A stretch of 64,000 nucleotides of DNA from Bosea sp. (in: a-proteobacteria) (GTDB lineage: Bacteria > Pseudomonadota > Alphaproteobacteria > Rhizobiales > Beijerinckiaceae), in NCBI RefSeq assembly GCF_023953965.1, contig NZ_JAMLIX010000001.1, forward strand, positions 248,001 to 312,000, given 5' to 3'. The position numbers and the translations under genes are program-made. Positions 44,423 through 53,436 of this stretch are shown in pieces. The stretch's first letter is position 1. Each line of letters starts with the position of its first letter. The notes under the pieces were generated by a model. It had not been told where the DNA came from and did not search any database. It saw nothing but the letters and a program-made list of their open reading frames with translations.

Positions 44423-45829
44423 TCACGCAACTTTGCGAAGGTCGGCGATGGCGCCACGAATGGCGCTCGCGGCGACCGTGGCGGGGCTGGCAAGGTGCGT
44501 CCTGCTCTTCGGCCCCTGCCTTCCTTCGAAATTGCGGTTCGAGGTGGAAATGCACCGCTTGCCGGGGCCAACGAAGTCGTCGTTGATCGCGACGCACATC
44601 GAGCAGCCGGCTTCCCGCCATTCAAACCCGGCGTCTTTGAAGACCTGGTCGAGCCCTTGGGCTTCCGCGGCGTGCTTCACCTGAGCCGAACCGGGCACGA
44701 CGAGGGCACGCACATTCGGGGATACCTTGCGCCCCTTCACGACCTTCGCGGCCGCCTCGATGTCGGTCAGACGGCTGTTGGTGCAGGAGCCGATGAAGGC
44801 CACGTCGATCGGCAGGCCCTCCAGCGGGCGGCCCGGCTCAAGACCGAGATAGGCCAGCGAGCGCTCGGCCGCCGCGCTGCGGACCGGGTCCGCAAAGGAT
44901 TTGGGATCGGGAATCGGGGCATCGATCGCACAGACGTCCTGCGGCGTCGTGCCCCAGGTGACCTGGGGTTTGATCTTGGAACAATCGACGACAACCTCCG
45001 TGTCGAAGATCGCGTCGTCATCGCTCTTGAGCGTGCGCCAGTGCGCGACTGCGGCGTCCCACATGGCTCCCTTCGGGGCAAAAGGGCGGCCGTGCAGGTA
45101 GTTCAGGGTCGTATCGTCGGGCGCGACCAGGCCCGCGCGCGCGCCGAACTCGATCGACATGTTGCAGATGGTCTGACGCTCATCGATGGACAGCCCGCGG
45201 ATGCCCGCACCCGCGTACTCGACCATATGCCCGCGACCGGCGGCGACGCCGATCTGGCCGATCAGGTACAAGATCAAATCTTTGGCGAAGACATTCGTCC
45301 GAACTGCACCCTCGAAGGTGACGCGCATCCGCTTTGGCCGCCGCTGCAGAATGGTCTGCGTCGCCAGAACGTGCTCGACTTCGCTTGTTCCGATGCCCCA
45401 CGCCCAAGCGCCGAGCCCGCCACAGGTGGATGTGTGGCTGTCGCCGCAGACCAGGGTCGTCCCCGGCAGGACCACACCCAGCTCCGGGGCGATGATATGG
45501 ACAATCCCCTGCCGTGGATCGTCGACATCCACGAGCTCGATGCCATGTTTGGGGCAGTTCCCCCTGATGAGCTCGACAAACTCACGACCGCCTTCGAAAG
45601 TCTCCCCGTTTCGCCCCGGGGCTGTCGACAAGATGTGATCCACCACCCCGAGAGTGAGTTCGGGGCTGCGCGTAAGCCGACCCTCTCGCTCGAGGCCCGC
45701 AAACGCTGCACCGGACGTGCATTCGTGAACCATGTGGCGGTCTACGTGGATAAGAAAAACGCCGTCGTCGACCTCGCGGATCACATGTGAATTCCAAATC
45801 TTGTCGAACAGCGTCATCGCACCGGACAT
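44423..45829 (-). CDS. LeuC-like hydro-lyase/isomerase large subunit
   Basis: 468 residues, 4Fe-4S aconitase-superfamily large subunit. Cluster ligands are in IGSCTNSRL and AGCSMC; the active-site stretch GDSHTSTCGGLGAWAWG has Cys where E. coli LeuC has His (ATHGAFG), and IGTSEVEHVLATQT follows. It catalyses dehydration/rehydration of a hydroxy di- or tricarboxylate. Context (isocitrate-lyase-like lyase, HpaI aldolase, transporter, LysR) suggests a catabolic isomerase such as a methylmalate, dimethylmalate or related enzyme rather than leucine synthesis; that is inferred. Confidence 0.86.
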   Translation of the reverse strand: MSGAMTLFDKIWNSHVIREVDDGVFLIHVDRHMVHECTSGAAFAGLEREGRLTRSPELTLGVVDHILSTAPGRNGETFEGGREFVELIRGNCPKHGIELVDVDDPRQGIVHIIAPELGVVLPGTTLVCGDSHTSTCGGLGAWAWGIGTSEVEHVLATQTILQRRPKRMRVTFEGAVRTNVFAKDLILYLIGQIGVAAGRGHMVEYAGAGIRGLSIDERQTICNMSIEFGARAGLVAPDDTTLNYLHGRPFAPKGAMWDAAVAHWRTLKSDDDAIFDTEVVVDCSKIKPQVTWGTTPQDVCAIDAPIPDPKSFADPVRSAAAERSLAYLGLEPGRPLEGLPIDVAFIGSCTNSRLTDIEAAAKVVKGRKVSPNVRALVVPGSAQVKHAAEAQGLDQVFKDAGFEWREAGCSMCVAINDDFVGPGKRCISTSNRNFEGRQGPKSRTHLASPATVAASAIRGAIADLRKVA

Positions 45830-46182
45830 CGGTCGCTCTCCAATCTTCCTACGGAGCTGCGATCAACGGGCAGCACGTGGAACAAGGACCGTATGTGCGC
45901 CAGGCCCTCCACGATTGGACAAAATTGCAACGACCCCGACGCAAGAATTAAATATTAAATAAATATAATCCTATTGATACTAATGCCCGCGGTAGTTAAC
46001 CTGTAATTTTCGTGATAACAATTTACACATAATCTTAGCGTAGCCAGAAATAACTATGCTTGTTCAAAATTATGATATTCTTGCCGGCTAAAAGCCGGCA
46101 ACGCTCGTGGACGCGCCAATTCACATCCTCGAAACAGGCCGGAACCGCCGTCTGCTACGCTGCCGAGAAAGGCGAAAGGGGA
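45830..46182. other. AT-rich intergenic region with one hairpin
   Basis: 353 bases, unusually AT-rich at about 45940-46080. TTGCCGGC (46081-46088) and GCCGGCAA (46094-46101) form a perfect 8-bp stem with a 5-base loop; read on the minus strand it follows the EamA gene and is followed by an AT-rich run, so it may end that transcript. The rest probably holds the leuC-like promoter; no gene is supported. Confidence 0.5.
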
Positions 46183-47097
46183 CTACCTGTCGGAGGATGT
46201 TCTGGAGCCAAGATTCCCCAGACCAGCGCGGAATGCCGAAAAGAGACGCTCGTTCCACGCGATGAGCAGACCCGCAGCGATAATCAAAGGCGCCCCGACC
46301 CAAGTGCTTCCGGGAGGTAGCTGGCTGAACACGACCCAGCCACCGCAAGTCGACCAGATCAGCTGCGAATAATCCATGACGATAACGCTGGCTACGCCGC
46401 CATACCGCAAAGCAGAGGTCATGAATAGCTGCGCCAGGAGTCCGCTCAGCCCGACACCGATGATCAGTGCCCAAGTCACCGCATCATGGCCGCCGGCGCC
46501 GCGGAACAACCATGGAGCCAGCAGCAGGCAACCGAGCAGCGAGAAGTAGAAAACGACGCGGACCGGCTCTTCAGTGCGCCCGAGATCGCGCAATTGGATG
46601 GAGACGATCGCCCCTCCGAACGCTGCTCCCAACCCCACACAGACCCCGACAAGCGGCAGGTGCCCACCGGTCGGCGAAGCGATCAGCGCCACACCGAGAA
46701 CACCCAGGCACACCGCCCCCCAATGCCAAGCCGTTGCCCGTTCATCCAGGAAGACGGTTGCCAGCAACACCGCAAATACCGGCATTGTGAAGGTGAGCAC
46801 CGTCGACTCGGCCAACGGCAGCAACTGGACGGCCCACATCATCAGGAACAGATTGAGCGTCCCTGTGGCGGCGCGACGCGCATGCACCCAAGGGCGTGCG
46901 GTCTTGAGTCGACCAATCTCTCCTCGCCTCAGAAGCCAGATGAAGAGCACCAGGCCGGGAATCAGCTGGCGCCAGAACATCAGCTCAGGCAGATTAACGC
47001 CTCTGTGGCCGCAAAGTTTAACGAGAACCAGCATTATTGACAGCGTGAACGCAGAAACGAGGCGAAAAGCGAGAGCGATTGCTGTCCTGTTCTGCAT
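46183..47097 (-). CDS. EamA/DMT-family permease
   Basis: 304 residues with about ten hydrophobic segments and two EamA repeats: the first from RLVSAFTLSIMLVLVKLCGH to PVFAVLLATVFLDERATAWH, the second from GLGAAFGGAIVSIQLRDLGR to GWVVFSQLPPGSTWVGAPL. The family exports or imports metabolites by proton-coupled exchange. Lying among the LeuCD-like and lyase genes, it could export a pathway intermediate or bring in substrate; direction cannot be read from the sequence. Confidence 0.92.
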   Translation of the reverse strand: MQNRTAIALAFRLVSAFTLSIMLVLVKLCGHRGVNLPELMFWRQLIPGLVLFIWLLRRGEIGRLKTARPWVHARRAATGTLNLFLMMWAVQLLPLAESTVLTFTMPVFAVLLATVFLDERATAWHWGAVCLGVLGVALIASPTGGHLPLVGVCVGLGAAFGGAIVSIQLRDLGRTEEPVRVVFYFSLLGCLLLAPWLFRGAGGHDAVTWALIIGVGLSGLLAQLFMTSALRYGGVASVIVMDYSQLIWSTCGGWVVFSQLPPGSTWVGAPLIIAAGLLIAWNERLFSAFRAGLGNLGSRTSSDR

Positions 47098-47147
47098 AAT
47101 CCCACGCGGTTGGCTGGTTCAGGCCGGGCAATATGTTTCAAAGCTTA

Positions 47148-47174
47148 AAGGCTCGGGCACGGCGCCCGAGCCTT
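47148..47174 (-). terminator. Terminator after the binding-protein gene
   Basis: Perfect 11-bp stem AAGGCTCGGGC (47148-47158) and GCCCGAGCCTT (47164-47174), 5-base loop, 28 bases past the stop of the minus-strand binding protein. On that strand it runs into a short T-rich tail (CCTTTAAGC). Good intrinsic terminator candidate. Confidence 0.75.
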
Positions 47175-47201
47175 CCAATTTCTTCGTATTTAAATCCAAT
47201 T

Positions 47202-48194
47202 CTACTTCTTTGCTTTCAAATCGTCCGGAAGAAATGACCTATCGATCATCGATTCCGTATCGAAGGTTTCCGTCAGCTCACCTGTCAGAAGCGCGCCATT
47301 GACCGCATTCTTGAGTGGCGTCAGGTCGATTTGCCCCTCGCTCCAGTAACTGAAGCCATCGGTGCTGCCATTGTCCCGAAGGTTGATGATGACATTCTCC
47401 AAGACCTTGGCATCGACCTTGAAGATCGGCGCAAGGAGCTCACCGGCTTCCTTTGGATTTTTCAGCATGAAATCCAGGCCTTTCCGGCGTCCGGCGATGA
47501 TGGCCTTCAGAACGTCAGGGTTTGCACCGGCAGCCTTAACCGTCGTCAAGCCAAGCACGTTGTTGGTGGGCGGCATGAAATCGCTGCTGCGCGCCACCAC
47601 CCGGTATTTGTTCCCGCTAATCGAGAACGTCGGCTCGACCATGGGCACGACATCGACTCCGCCTGCCTCCAGAGCGGTCAGAGCTTGCGGAAAACTACCC
47701 GTGGCGATGAGTTTCACGTCGTCAGCTTCGATGCCCGCCTTCTTGAGCATCAGAAGAGCCGCCATGTTGGTCGCGGATTTCGGGCTGGTGAACCCCACCC
47801 GCTTCCCCTTGAGATCGGCGAGCGACTTGACCGAGGAGTTCGGCATCGTAATCCAGGTCACCTCGGCAAAGGTATTCACATCCATGCTGATGATCTTCAG
47901 CTGCGCTCCATTCTTGATCGCCGCGATGGCGCCGGTGATGCCGGCCTCGGCAAAGGGCAGATCACCCGCGATGAGCTCGCGGATCGCCGGTGCCGAGCCC
48001 GGGGAGCTCCTGATGGCGGTTATGTCTGCCCCCGCCTCCTTGAAGAAACCCTTCTTCAAGGCGATGGCCATCGGCATGCTGCCCGGCGAGACCCCATAGT
48101 TCGAAACCGAAATTTCCAGCGCTTCGGCACGAACCACGAGACCGGCGAGAGCCAGGACAGTGGCGATCGTGCACAACGGCAGATACTTCCTCAT
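47202..48194 (-). CDS. Periplasmic binding protein, NitT/TauT (SsuA/ThiY-like) family
   Basis: 330 residues from the ATG at 48194, preceded by GGGGAGGAACG. Signal peptide KYLPLCTIATVLALAGLVVR with likely cleavage near AEA. Family motifs are SPGSMPMAIALKKGFFKEAG and, after it, LPFAEAGITGAIAAIKNGA, then WITMPNSSVKSLADLKGKRV and GFTSPKSATNMAALLML. It should serve the permease pair at 37902-39451 although the genes are 8 kb apart, with the catabolic enzymes in between. The ligand may be the dicarboxylate handled by those enzymes. Confidence 0.92.
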   Translation of the reverse strand: MRKYLPLCTIATVLALAGLVVRAEALEISVSNYGVSPGSMPMAIALKKGFFKEAGADITAIRSSPGSAPAIRELIAGDLPFAEAGITGAIAAIKNGAQLKIISMDVNTFAEVTWITMPNSSVKSLADLKGKRVGFTSPKSATNMAALLMLKKAGIEADDVKLIATGSFPQALTALEAGGVDVVPMVEPTFSISGNKYRVVARSSDFMPPTNNVLGLTTVKAAGANPDVLKAIIAGRRKGLDFMLKNPKEAGELLAPIFKVDAKVLENVIINLRDNGSTDGFSYWSEGQIDLTPLKNAVNGALLTGELTETFDTESMIDRSFLPDDLKAKK

Positions 48195-48357
48195 TGACGT
48201 TCCTCCCCTCATTTTCCGGCTTGACGATCGCTGCATGCCATCGAGGCGCAGCAAGCGCGGCACGACGAGAGTTTGCGGCGAGATTGGCATTCATTCTTGG
48301 ACGGAATTGCGCCGGTCCCTGTGCTCGAGCGGCGCGCAATCGATCGGGCAACTCCCG

Positions 48358-49239
48358 CTAGGACGCTTCTGGAATTGCAAATGCGTTCCATTTCGTAATC
48401 TGGACAGCCTCATTGAATCGGGCCCGAACGGCCGCGAGATCATCGAGAACGGGTGGGGCCATCCGGGCTGACGCTGCGCCCGACAGCGCTTGGCATGCCG
48501 ACTCGAGCGCCGACAGCATACGGTTCATGATGTATGACGGATAAGCAATCTGGTTGTAGCCAAGCGAGAAGAGCTCCCCCGGGGAAAGCCACGGCGTCTC
48601 GCTGCCCTCCACCTGGACCATGAGCTTGAACACGCCGGGGAATGCACCTGCGATAGCCGCCAGATCCTCGTGCCGGGTCACCCCTGGAACAAAGATGCCA
48701 TCGGCCCCGGCTTTCAGATAGGCCTCGCATCGGCGGATCGCGCCATCCGCGCCCTCCAGGGCGTAGCTGTCGGTGCGGGCGACCACCATCGTGTCGCCGA
48801 CCTTCCTGAACCGAACGGCCGCTTCCAGCTTCGCCCTCATTTCGGGAATATCAACGACACTCGAGGCCGCGCTGTCTCCGGGGCGTTTGGCGGCGCGGCG
48901 CTGATCTTCCAGAATGAGTGCGGCGACACCGATCTCCTCATAGGCATGGACGGTTCGGACGACGCTTTTCACGTCCCCGTAACCGTCATCTGCGTCGACG
49001 ACCGCCGGAACGTCCACCGAAGTGACGATGTCACGCGCCGTCTCCAGCATCTCGGCGAAGCCCGCCAGGCCGATGTCCGGAAGCCCGTACCGTGCGGCGA
49101 GCATCGACGAGCCACCCAAGGCGATGGCATCGAAGCCGAGCAGCTGGAGCATGCGAGCGCTCAAGGCATCGTGGGCAGTGGGCGTGACGATCGGCTGCTG
49201 CCTTGCGATCAGCTCGCGAAAAAACCTGGCTTTGCTCAT
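48358..49239 (-). CDS. Isocitrate lyase/PEP mutase family enzyme
   Basis: 293 residues. FDAIALGGSSMLAARYGLPD, the metal-site DADDGYGDVKSVVRTVHAYE and LILEDQRRAAKR, and VARTDSYALEG place it in the PEP mutase/2-methylisocitrate lyase/2,3-dimethylmalate lyase/oxaloacetate decarboxylase superfamily. The lyase Cys loop of isocitrate and methylisocitrate lyases (KKCGH) is replaced by RRAAKRPG, so it is more likely a decarboxylase or a dimethylmalate-lyase-like enzyme. It overlaps the ABM gene by ATGA (49236-49239). Reaction is not fixed by the sequence; pyruvate as a product is the plausible theme. Confidence 0.88.
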   Translation of the reverse strand: MSKARFFRELIARQQPIVTPTAHDALSARMLQLLGFDAIALGGSSMLAARYGLPDIGLAGFAEMLETARDIVTSVDVPAVVDADDGYGDVKSVVRTVHAYEEIGVAALILEDQRRAAKRPGDSAASSVVDIPEMRAKLEAAVRFRKVGDTMVVARTDSYALEGADGAIRRCEAYLKAGADGIFVPGVTRHEDLAAIAGAFPGVFKLMVQVEGSETPWLSPGELFSLGYNQIAYPSYIMNRMLSALESACQALSGAASARMAPPVLDDLAAVRARFNEAVQITKWNAFAIPEAS

Positions 49240-49565
49240 GGCTGGCTCGCGCGCACCGTTGCAATCTGTAGCAGATGCTCGGTCTCTGCACGCGACTGAA
49301 CATAGCGACCGATGACGGACCGGATCCGCTGCACGGCCTCAGTCGAGCGGAAGGCGATGTGATCCTCTATACTCGACCAGTTCACCATCAGCCGAAAGCG
49401 GCGCGGATGTTCGACAGACCGATAGGCCGCCACGCCGTGACAGCCCTCTGCCGCAGCAATCAATGGCAGAAGCTCGGATAATTCACGGCAAAACGCTTCT
49501 TCCATGCTGGGCAGGACGTCGATCTGCGCAAGTTCGAGAGGGAGGGCTGTCTGCATCGATGTCAC
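49236..49565 (-). CDS. ABM-domain (antibiotic biosynthesis monooxygenase-like) small protein
   Basis: 109 residues, dimeric alpha-beta barrel type. IDVLPSMEEAFCRELSELLP, GCHGVAAYRSVEHPRRFRLM and NWSSIEDHIAFRSTE fit the ABM fold. Members include heme-degrading enzymes, quinol monooxygenases and many of unknown role. First gene of the minus block and co-translated with the lyase gene. No catalytic residue could be assigned, so it may be a binding or isomerase-like accessory protein. Confidence 0.82.
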   Translation of the reverse strand: MTSMQTALPLELAQIDVLPSMEEAFCRELSELLPLIAAAEGCHGVAAYRSVEHPRRFRLMVNWSSIEDHIAFRSTEAVQRIRSVIGRYVQSRAETEHLLQIATVRASQP

Positions 49566-49847
49566 ACGGTCACCGCGGTCTGGAGGGCACGCCGTTCCTC
49601 AATGTCGGAGGCGGGTGCGCTCCCGCCGCAGGCGGGTTCAACCTGCGCTCGAGGCTGACCTACCGGATGGGATCGCGGCCGCCAACGGCAAAAGGCTTGC
49701 GCTTCATTCCATGACACTCCCCGGCACAATAGGATGAAATTGCGAGATCTCATCGCTCTTTCAGAACCCGGTCCGCAATTTGCTACTAGATCGCCCCCTC
49801 CCAAGCGTGAAGATCGCCGCCGAAAACACAGCGGGAGTGGATGTCTG

Positions 49848-52800
49848 GTGTTGGCCCACGTTGAACTGGACGACAAATATACGCTGGAAAGCGGGCGGGT
49901 ATTCCTAACCGGCACCCAGGCTCTCGTCAGACTTCCCTTGATGCAGCGCGCCCGGGACGATGCGGCCGGCCTCAACACGGCGGGCTTCATCACCGGGTAT
50001 CGAGGCTCGCCTCTGGGAGGGTATGACAGGGCGCTCGAGGAAGCCAAGAAGCACCTCAGCCGCAGCAATGTCGTCTTTCAACCGGGGTTGAACGAAGACC
50101 TGGCCGCCACCTCCGTATGGGGCAGCCAGCAACTCAACCTGTTCGATGGCGCGACCGTCGATGGCGTTTTCGGGATCTGGTACGGGAAAGGCCCCGGCGT
50201 CGACAGGTCCGGCGACGTGTTCAAGCACGCCAATCTCGCAGGCACCTCCAGATATGGCGGCGTCATCGCGATCCTGGGCGATGACCATTCCTGCTCGTCC
50301 TCATCGATCCCGACGCAGAGCGAGCAGAGCCTGATCGCGTCCATGATGCCGATCCTGAGCCCGGCAGCACTGCAGGATTACCTCGATCTCGGGTTGCTCG
50401 GCATCGCCATGTCGCGTTTCACGGGCTGTTGGGTCGGTCTGAAAGCCGTTGCCCAGACGATCGAGACGGCCGGTATCGTGCAGGTTGATCCCGCACGCCT
50501 CGAAATCAACCCGCCGTCCGATTTCGTCATGCCGCCCGGCGGATTGAACATTCGACGGGCGGATCCGCCTCTCGTCCAGGAGAGTCGCCTCCATGGTCCC
50601 CGGATGGCCGCCGTCGCGGCATTCGCCCGGGCCAATCGTCTGGACAGGATCGTTGCCGATTCCGCGAATGCGCGCCTCGGCATCGTCGCATCCGGAAAAG
50701 CCTATCTCGACCTGCGCGAGGCGCTGTCGGGGCTTGGCATCGACGAAAGCAAAGCAGCCGAACTCGGCATTCGCATTCTCAAGGTGGCGATGGTCTGGCC
50801 GCTCGAAAGCTCCGCCATCATGGAGTTCGCGAAAGGCCTCGACGAAATTCTGGTCGTGGAGGAGAAACGAAGCCTCATCGAGGATCAGATCGCGCGGATC
50901 CTGTTCAGCGTGGAGAAACACCCACGACTCGTCGGCAAGACCGACCTCGACCGAAACACGCTCATTCCCAGCGATGGTGACATCAGCCCCCACCTGGTTT
51001 CGCGCGCCATTCGGCAAAGGCTGGCGGCGCTGGGCATGCTAGCCGGCGATGTCGCGGAGCGCGGGCGGGCGCAGGACGAAAAGGCGGGCGCCTTGATCGC
51101 CCTGCCCCCCGTCCTTTCGAGGCCGGCGTTCTTCTGTTCAGGGTGCCCTCACAACACCTCGACCAAGCTGCCCGAGGGTAGCCGCGGCATGGCCGGCATC
51201 GGCTGCCACGGCATGGTCGCGTTCATGCCCGAGCGCAACACCCCGTTCTACAGCCACATGGGAGGCGAAGGCCTCGCCTGGGTCGGGCAAGCTCCGTTCA
51301 CGATCGAAAAGCACGTCTTCCAGAATCTCGGGGACGGCACCTATTCGCACAGCGGCCTTCTCGCGATCCGTGCCGCCGCCGCCGCGGGCGTGAACATCAC
51401 CTACAAAATTCTCTACAATGACGCCGTCGCCATGACCGGCGGACAAACGGTCGAGGGCGGCCTCTCCGTCGGGCAGATCACGCGTCAGGTCGCCGCGGAA
51501 GGGGCGAAGCGCATTGTCATCGTCAGTGAAGAACCGGACCGCTACTCCGCGTCGGACAGGCTGGCCGATGGGGTCGAAATCCACGACCGTTCCGAGTTCG
51601 ATCGCATCCAGCGCGAGCTGCGCGACGTCTCAGGACTGACGATACTCATCTACGACCAGACCTGCGCCGCAGAGAAACGGCGGCGGCGCAAGCGCGGCTT
51701 GATGGCCGATCCCGACCGGCGCGTCTTCATCAATCCGGCCGTCTGTGAAAACTGCGGCGACTGCTCCACGAAGTCGAACTGCATCTCGATCCAGCCTCTG
51801 GAAACCGAGCTCGGACGTAAGCGGCAAATCGACCAGTCGTCGTGCAACAAGGACTTTTCCTGCATCAACGGCTTTTGCCCGAGCTTCGTGACGGTGAAGG
51901 GAGCCAGGCTTCGCAAGGCCGCCAGAGCCCGTAGCGAGGACCCGTCCGTCGGGTTGCCGGAGCCGGCGGTCCGTGACTCGGTGGAACCCTACGGCATCGT
52001 CGTCGCGGGCGTGGGCGGAACCGGTGTCATCACGATCGGCGCGCTGCTGGGCATGGCCGCCCACCTCGAGGGCAAACAGGTCACCGTTCTCGATTCAACG
52101 GGCATGTCTCAGAAGAACGGCGCCGTGACGAGCCATATCCGGGTCGGTACGGGCAGCCCGATCTATGCGTCGCGCATCCCGCATGGAGCCGCAGACCTCC
52201 TACTCGGCTTCGACATGGTCGTCGCCTCGACAGCCACGACCGTCGCCACCTACAAGGCCGGCCGGACGCAGGCGATCGTCAACACCGCGGTGATCCCCCC
52301 TGCTGCCTTCGTTCGCGACAGGGATATCGATCTTGGCGAACACCGCATGATGTCGCGCCTGGAAGACGCCATCGGCAGCGAAAGGACGCGCTTCGTGCCA
52401 GCCGCGGAACTCGCCCGTGCCCTCATGGGCGATGCCATTGCGGCGAATTCATTCGTGCTGGGGATGGCTGCGCAATTGGGATTGCTCCCGGTCGGTCTCG
52501 AAGCCCTCACCAAAGCCATTCGCTTGAATGGGGCTGCCGTCGATCAGAACCTGCTCGCGCTGGCGTGGGGTCGGCGGGCGGCTGTCGACTATGACAGCGT
52601 CGTCAACGCGGCCCGGATCAGCAAGGCGCCTTCGGCACCGCAGACGCTGGATCAGATCGTCGAACACAGGTCAGCTCTCCTGACCGCCTATCAAAACGAG
52701 GCCTATGCGCTACGCTACAGGCAATGGGTCGAAAAGGCCCGGCGCGCGGCAAACGCGGTGGCCGCCGGCGATGAACGGCTGCCGACGGCGGTCGCCAGGA

Positions 52801-53303
52801 ATCTCGCGAAGCTGATGGCTTACAAGGACGAATACGAGGTGGCCCGGCTCTACGCCGACCCTGCCTTCGCAGCGGCGATGAACGCACAATTCGACGGTGA
52901 CTTTTCGCTCGAGTTCCATCTCGCGCCGCCGCTATTGGCGAAACTGGACCCGGCGACCGGCGAGCCGCGCAAGATGAAATTCGGCGGTTGGATGCTGCCT
53001 CTCATGAAAATATTGGCGCGCCTTCGCTTCCTGCGGGGGTCGATATGGGATCCTTTCGCCCGATCGAGCGACCGCAAGGAGGAGCGCGAGCTCATCGGGA
53101 ACTACGAAGCCCTGCTGGAAAAGCTGATCGCCATGCTCAGCCCGGCAAACCATGACGCGATTGTCGACATTCTGAACCTGCCGGACAATGTCCGAGGCTT
53201 TGGCCCGGTCAAAAGCCGGAGCCTGACGACGTATTATGAGAGCGTCGATCGCGCTGTCGCAGCTCTTGAACGAAATATTCCCATTCCGATTGCGGCTGAA
53301 TAG
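49848..53303 (+). CDS. Indolepyruvate/2-oxoacid ferredoxin oxidoreductase, single-chain form
   Basis: 1151 residues from a GTG at 49848; an ATG at 49734 would add 38 unconserved residues. Fused alpha-beta-gamma chain: N-terminal DDKYTLESGRVFLTGTQALV then NTAGFITGYRGSPLGGYDRA, central thiamine-diphosphate motif NLGDGTYSHSGLLAIRAA with MTGGQTVEGG, a Cys-rich segment (VCENCGDCSTKSNC; CINGFCPSF) and a gamma domain starting GIVVAGVGGTGVITIG. It converts a 2-oxoacid, ferredoxin and CoA into an acyl-CoA. In aerobes it works with aromatic or branched 2-oxoacids. Divergent from the ABM gene and likely supplies acyl-CoA to the downstream beta-oxidation set. Confidence 0.93.
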   Translation: MLAHVELDDKYTLESGRVFLTGTQALVRLPLMQRARDDAAGLNTAGFITGYRGSPLGGYDRALEEAKKHLSRSNVVFQPGLNEDLAATSVWGSQQLNLFDGATVDGVFGIWYGKGPGVDRSGDVFKHANLAGTSRYGGVIAILGDDHSCSSSSIPTQSEQSLIASMMPILSPAALQDYLDLGLLGIAMSRFTGCWVGLKAVAQTIETAGIVQVDPARLEINPPSDFVMPPGGLNIRRADPPLVQESRLHGPRMAAVAAFARANRLDRIVADSANARLGIVASGKAYLDLREALSGLGIDESKAAELGIRILKVAMVWPLESSAIMEFAKGLDEILVVEEKRSLIEDQIARILFSVEKHPRLVGKTDLDRNTLIPSDGDISPHLVSRAIRQRLAALGMLAGDVAERGRAQDEKAGALIALPPVLSRPAFFCSGCPHNTSTKLPEGSRGMAGIGCHGMVAFMPERNTPFYSHMGGEGLAWVGQAPFTIEKHVFQNLGDGTYSHSGLLAIRAAAAAGVNITYKILYNDAVAMTGGQTVEGGLSVGQITRQVAAEGAKRIVIVSEEPDRYSASDRLADGVEIHDRSEFDRIQRELRDVSGLTILIYDQTCAAEKRRRRKRGLMADPDRRVFINPAVCENCGDCSTKSNCISIQPLETELGRKRQIDQSSCNKDFSCINGFCPSFVTVKGARLRKAARARSEDPSVGLPEPAVRDSVEPYGIVVAGVGGTGVITIGALLGMAAHLEGKQVTVLDSTGMSQKNGAVTSHIRVGTGSPIYASRIPHGAADLLLGFDMVVASTATTVATYKAGRTQAIVNTAVIPPAAFVRDRDIDLGEHRMMSRLEDAIGSERTRFVPAAELARALMGDAIAANSFVLGMAAQLGLLPVGLEALTKAIRLNGAAVDQNLLALAWGRRAAVDYDSVVNAARISKAPSAPQTLDQIVEHRSALLTAYQNEAYALRYRQWVEKARRAANAVAAGDERLPTAVARNLAKLMAYKDEYEVARLYADPAFAAAMNAQFDGDFSLEFHLAPPLLAKLDPATGEPRKMKFGGWMLPLMKILARLRFLRGSIWDPFARSSDRKEERELIGNYEALLEKLIAMLSPANHDAIVDILNLPDNVRGFGPVKSRSLTTYYESVDRAVAALERNIPIPIAAE

Positions 53304-53436
53304 CGCGGCTGCTTGAACGCCTTACCGTCGCATGGCGCGTGCTCTATCCGAGCGGCGTTCTTGCGCGATGCTCCCTGCCGAGCCGGGGTCTTCGGGGAGG
53401 CTTAAAGATGCTATGCTGATGGAAACAGCGGCCCGA

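Noticed and set aside
49737..49781. AAATTGCG ... CGCAATTT inverted repeat before the oxidoreductase
   Set aside because: 8-bp arms separated by 29 bases with no matching copies; too weak to call an operator.
49734..49847. Longer start for the 2-oxoacid oxidoreductase at ATG 49734
   Set aside because: The 38 extra residues are basic and do not resemble family N-termini, which begin near DDKYTLE; weak ribosome site.
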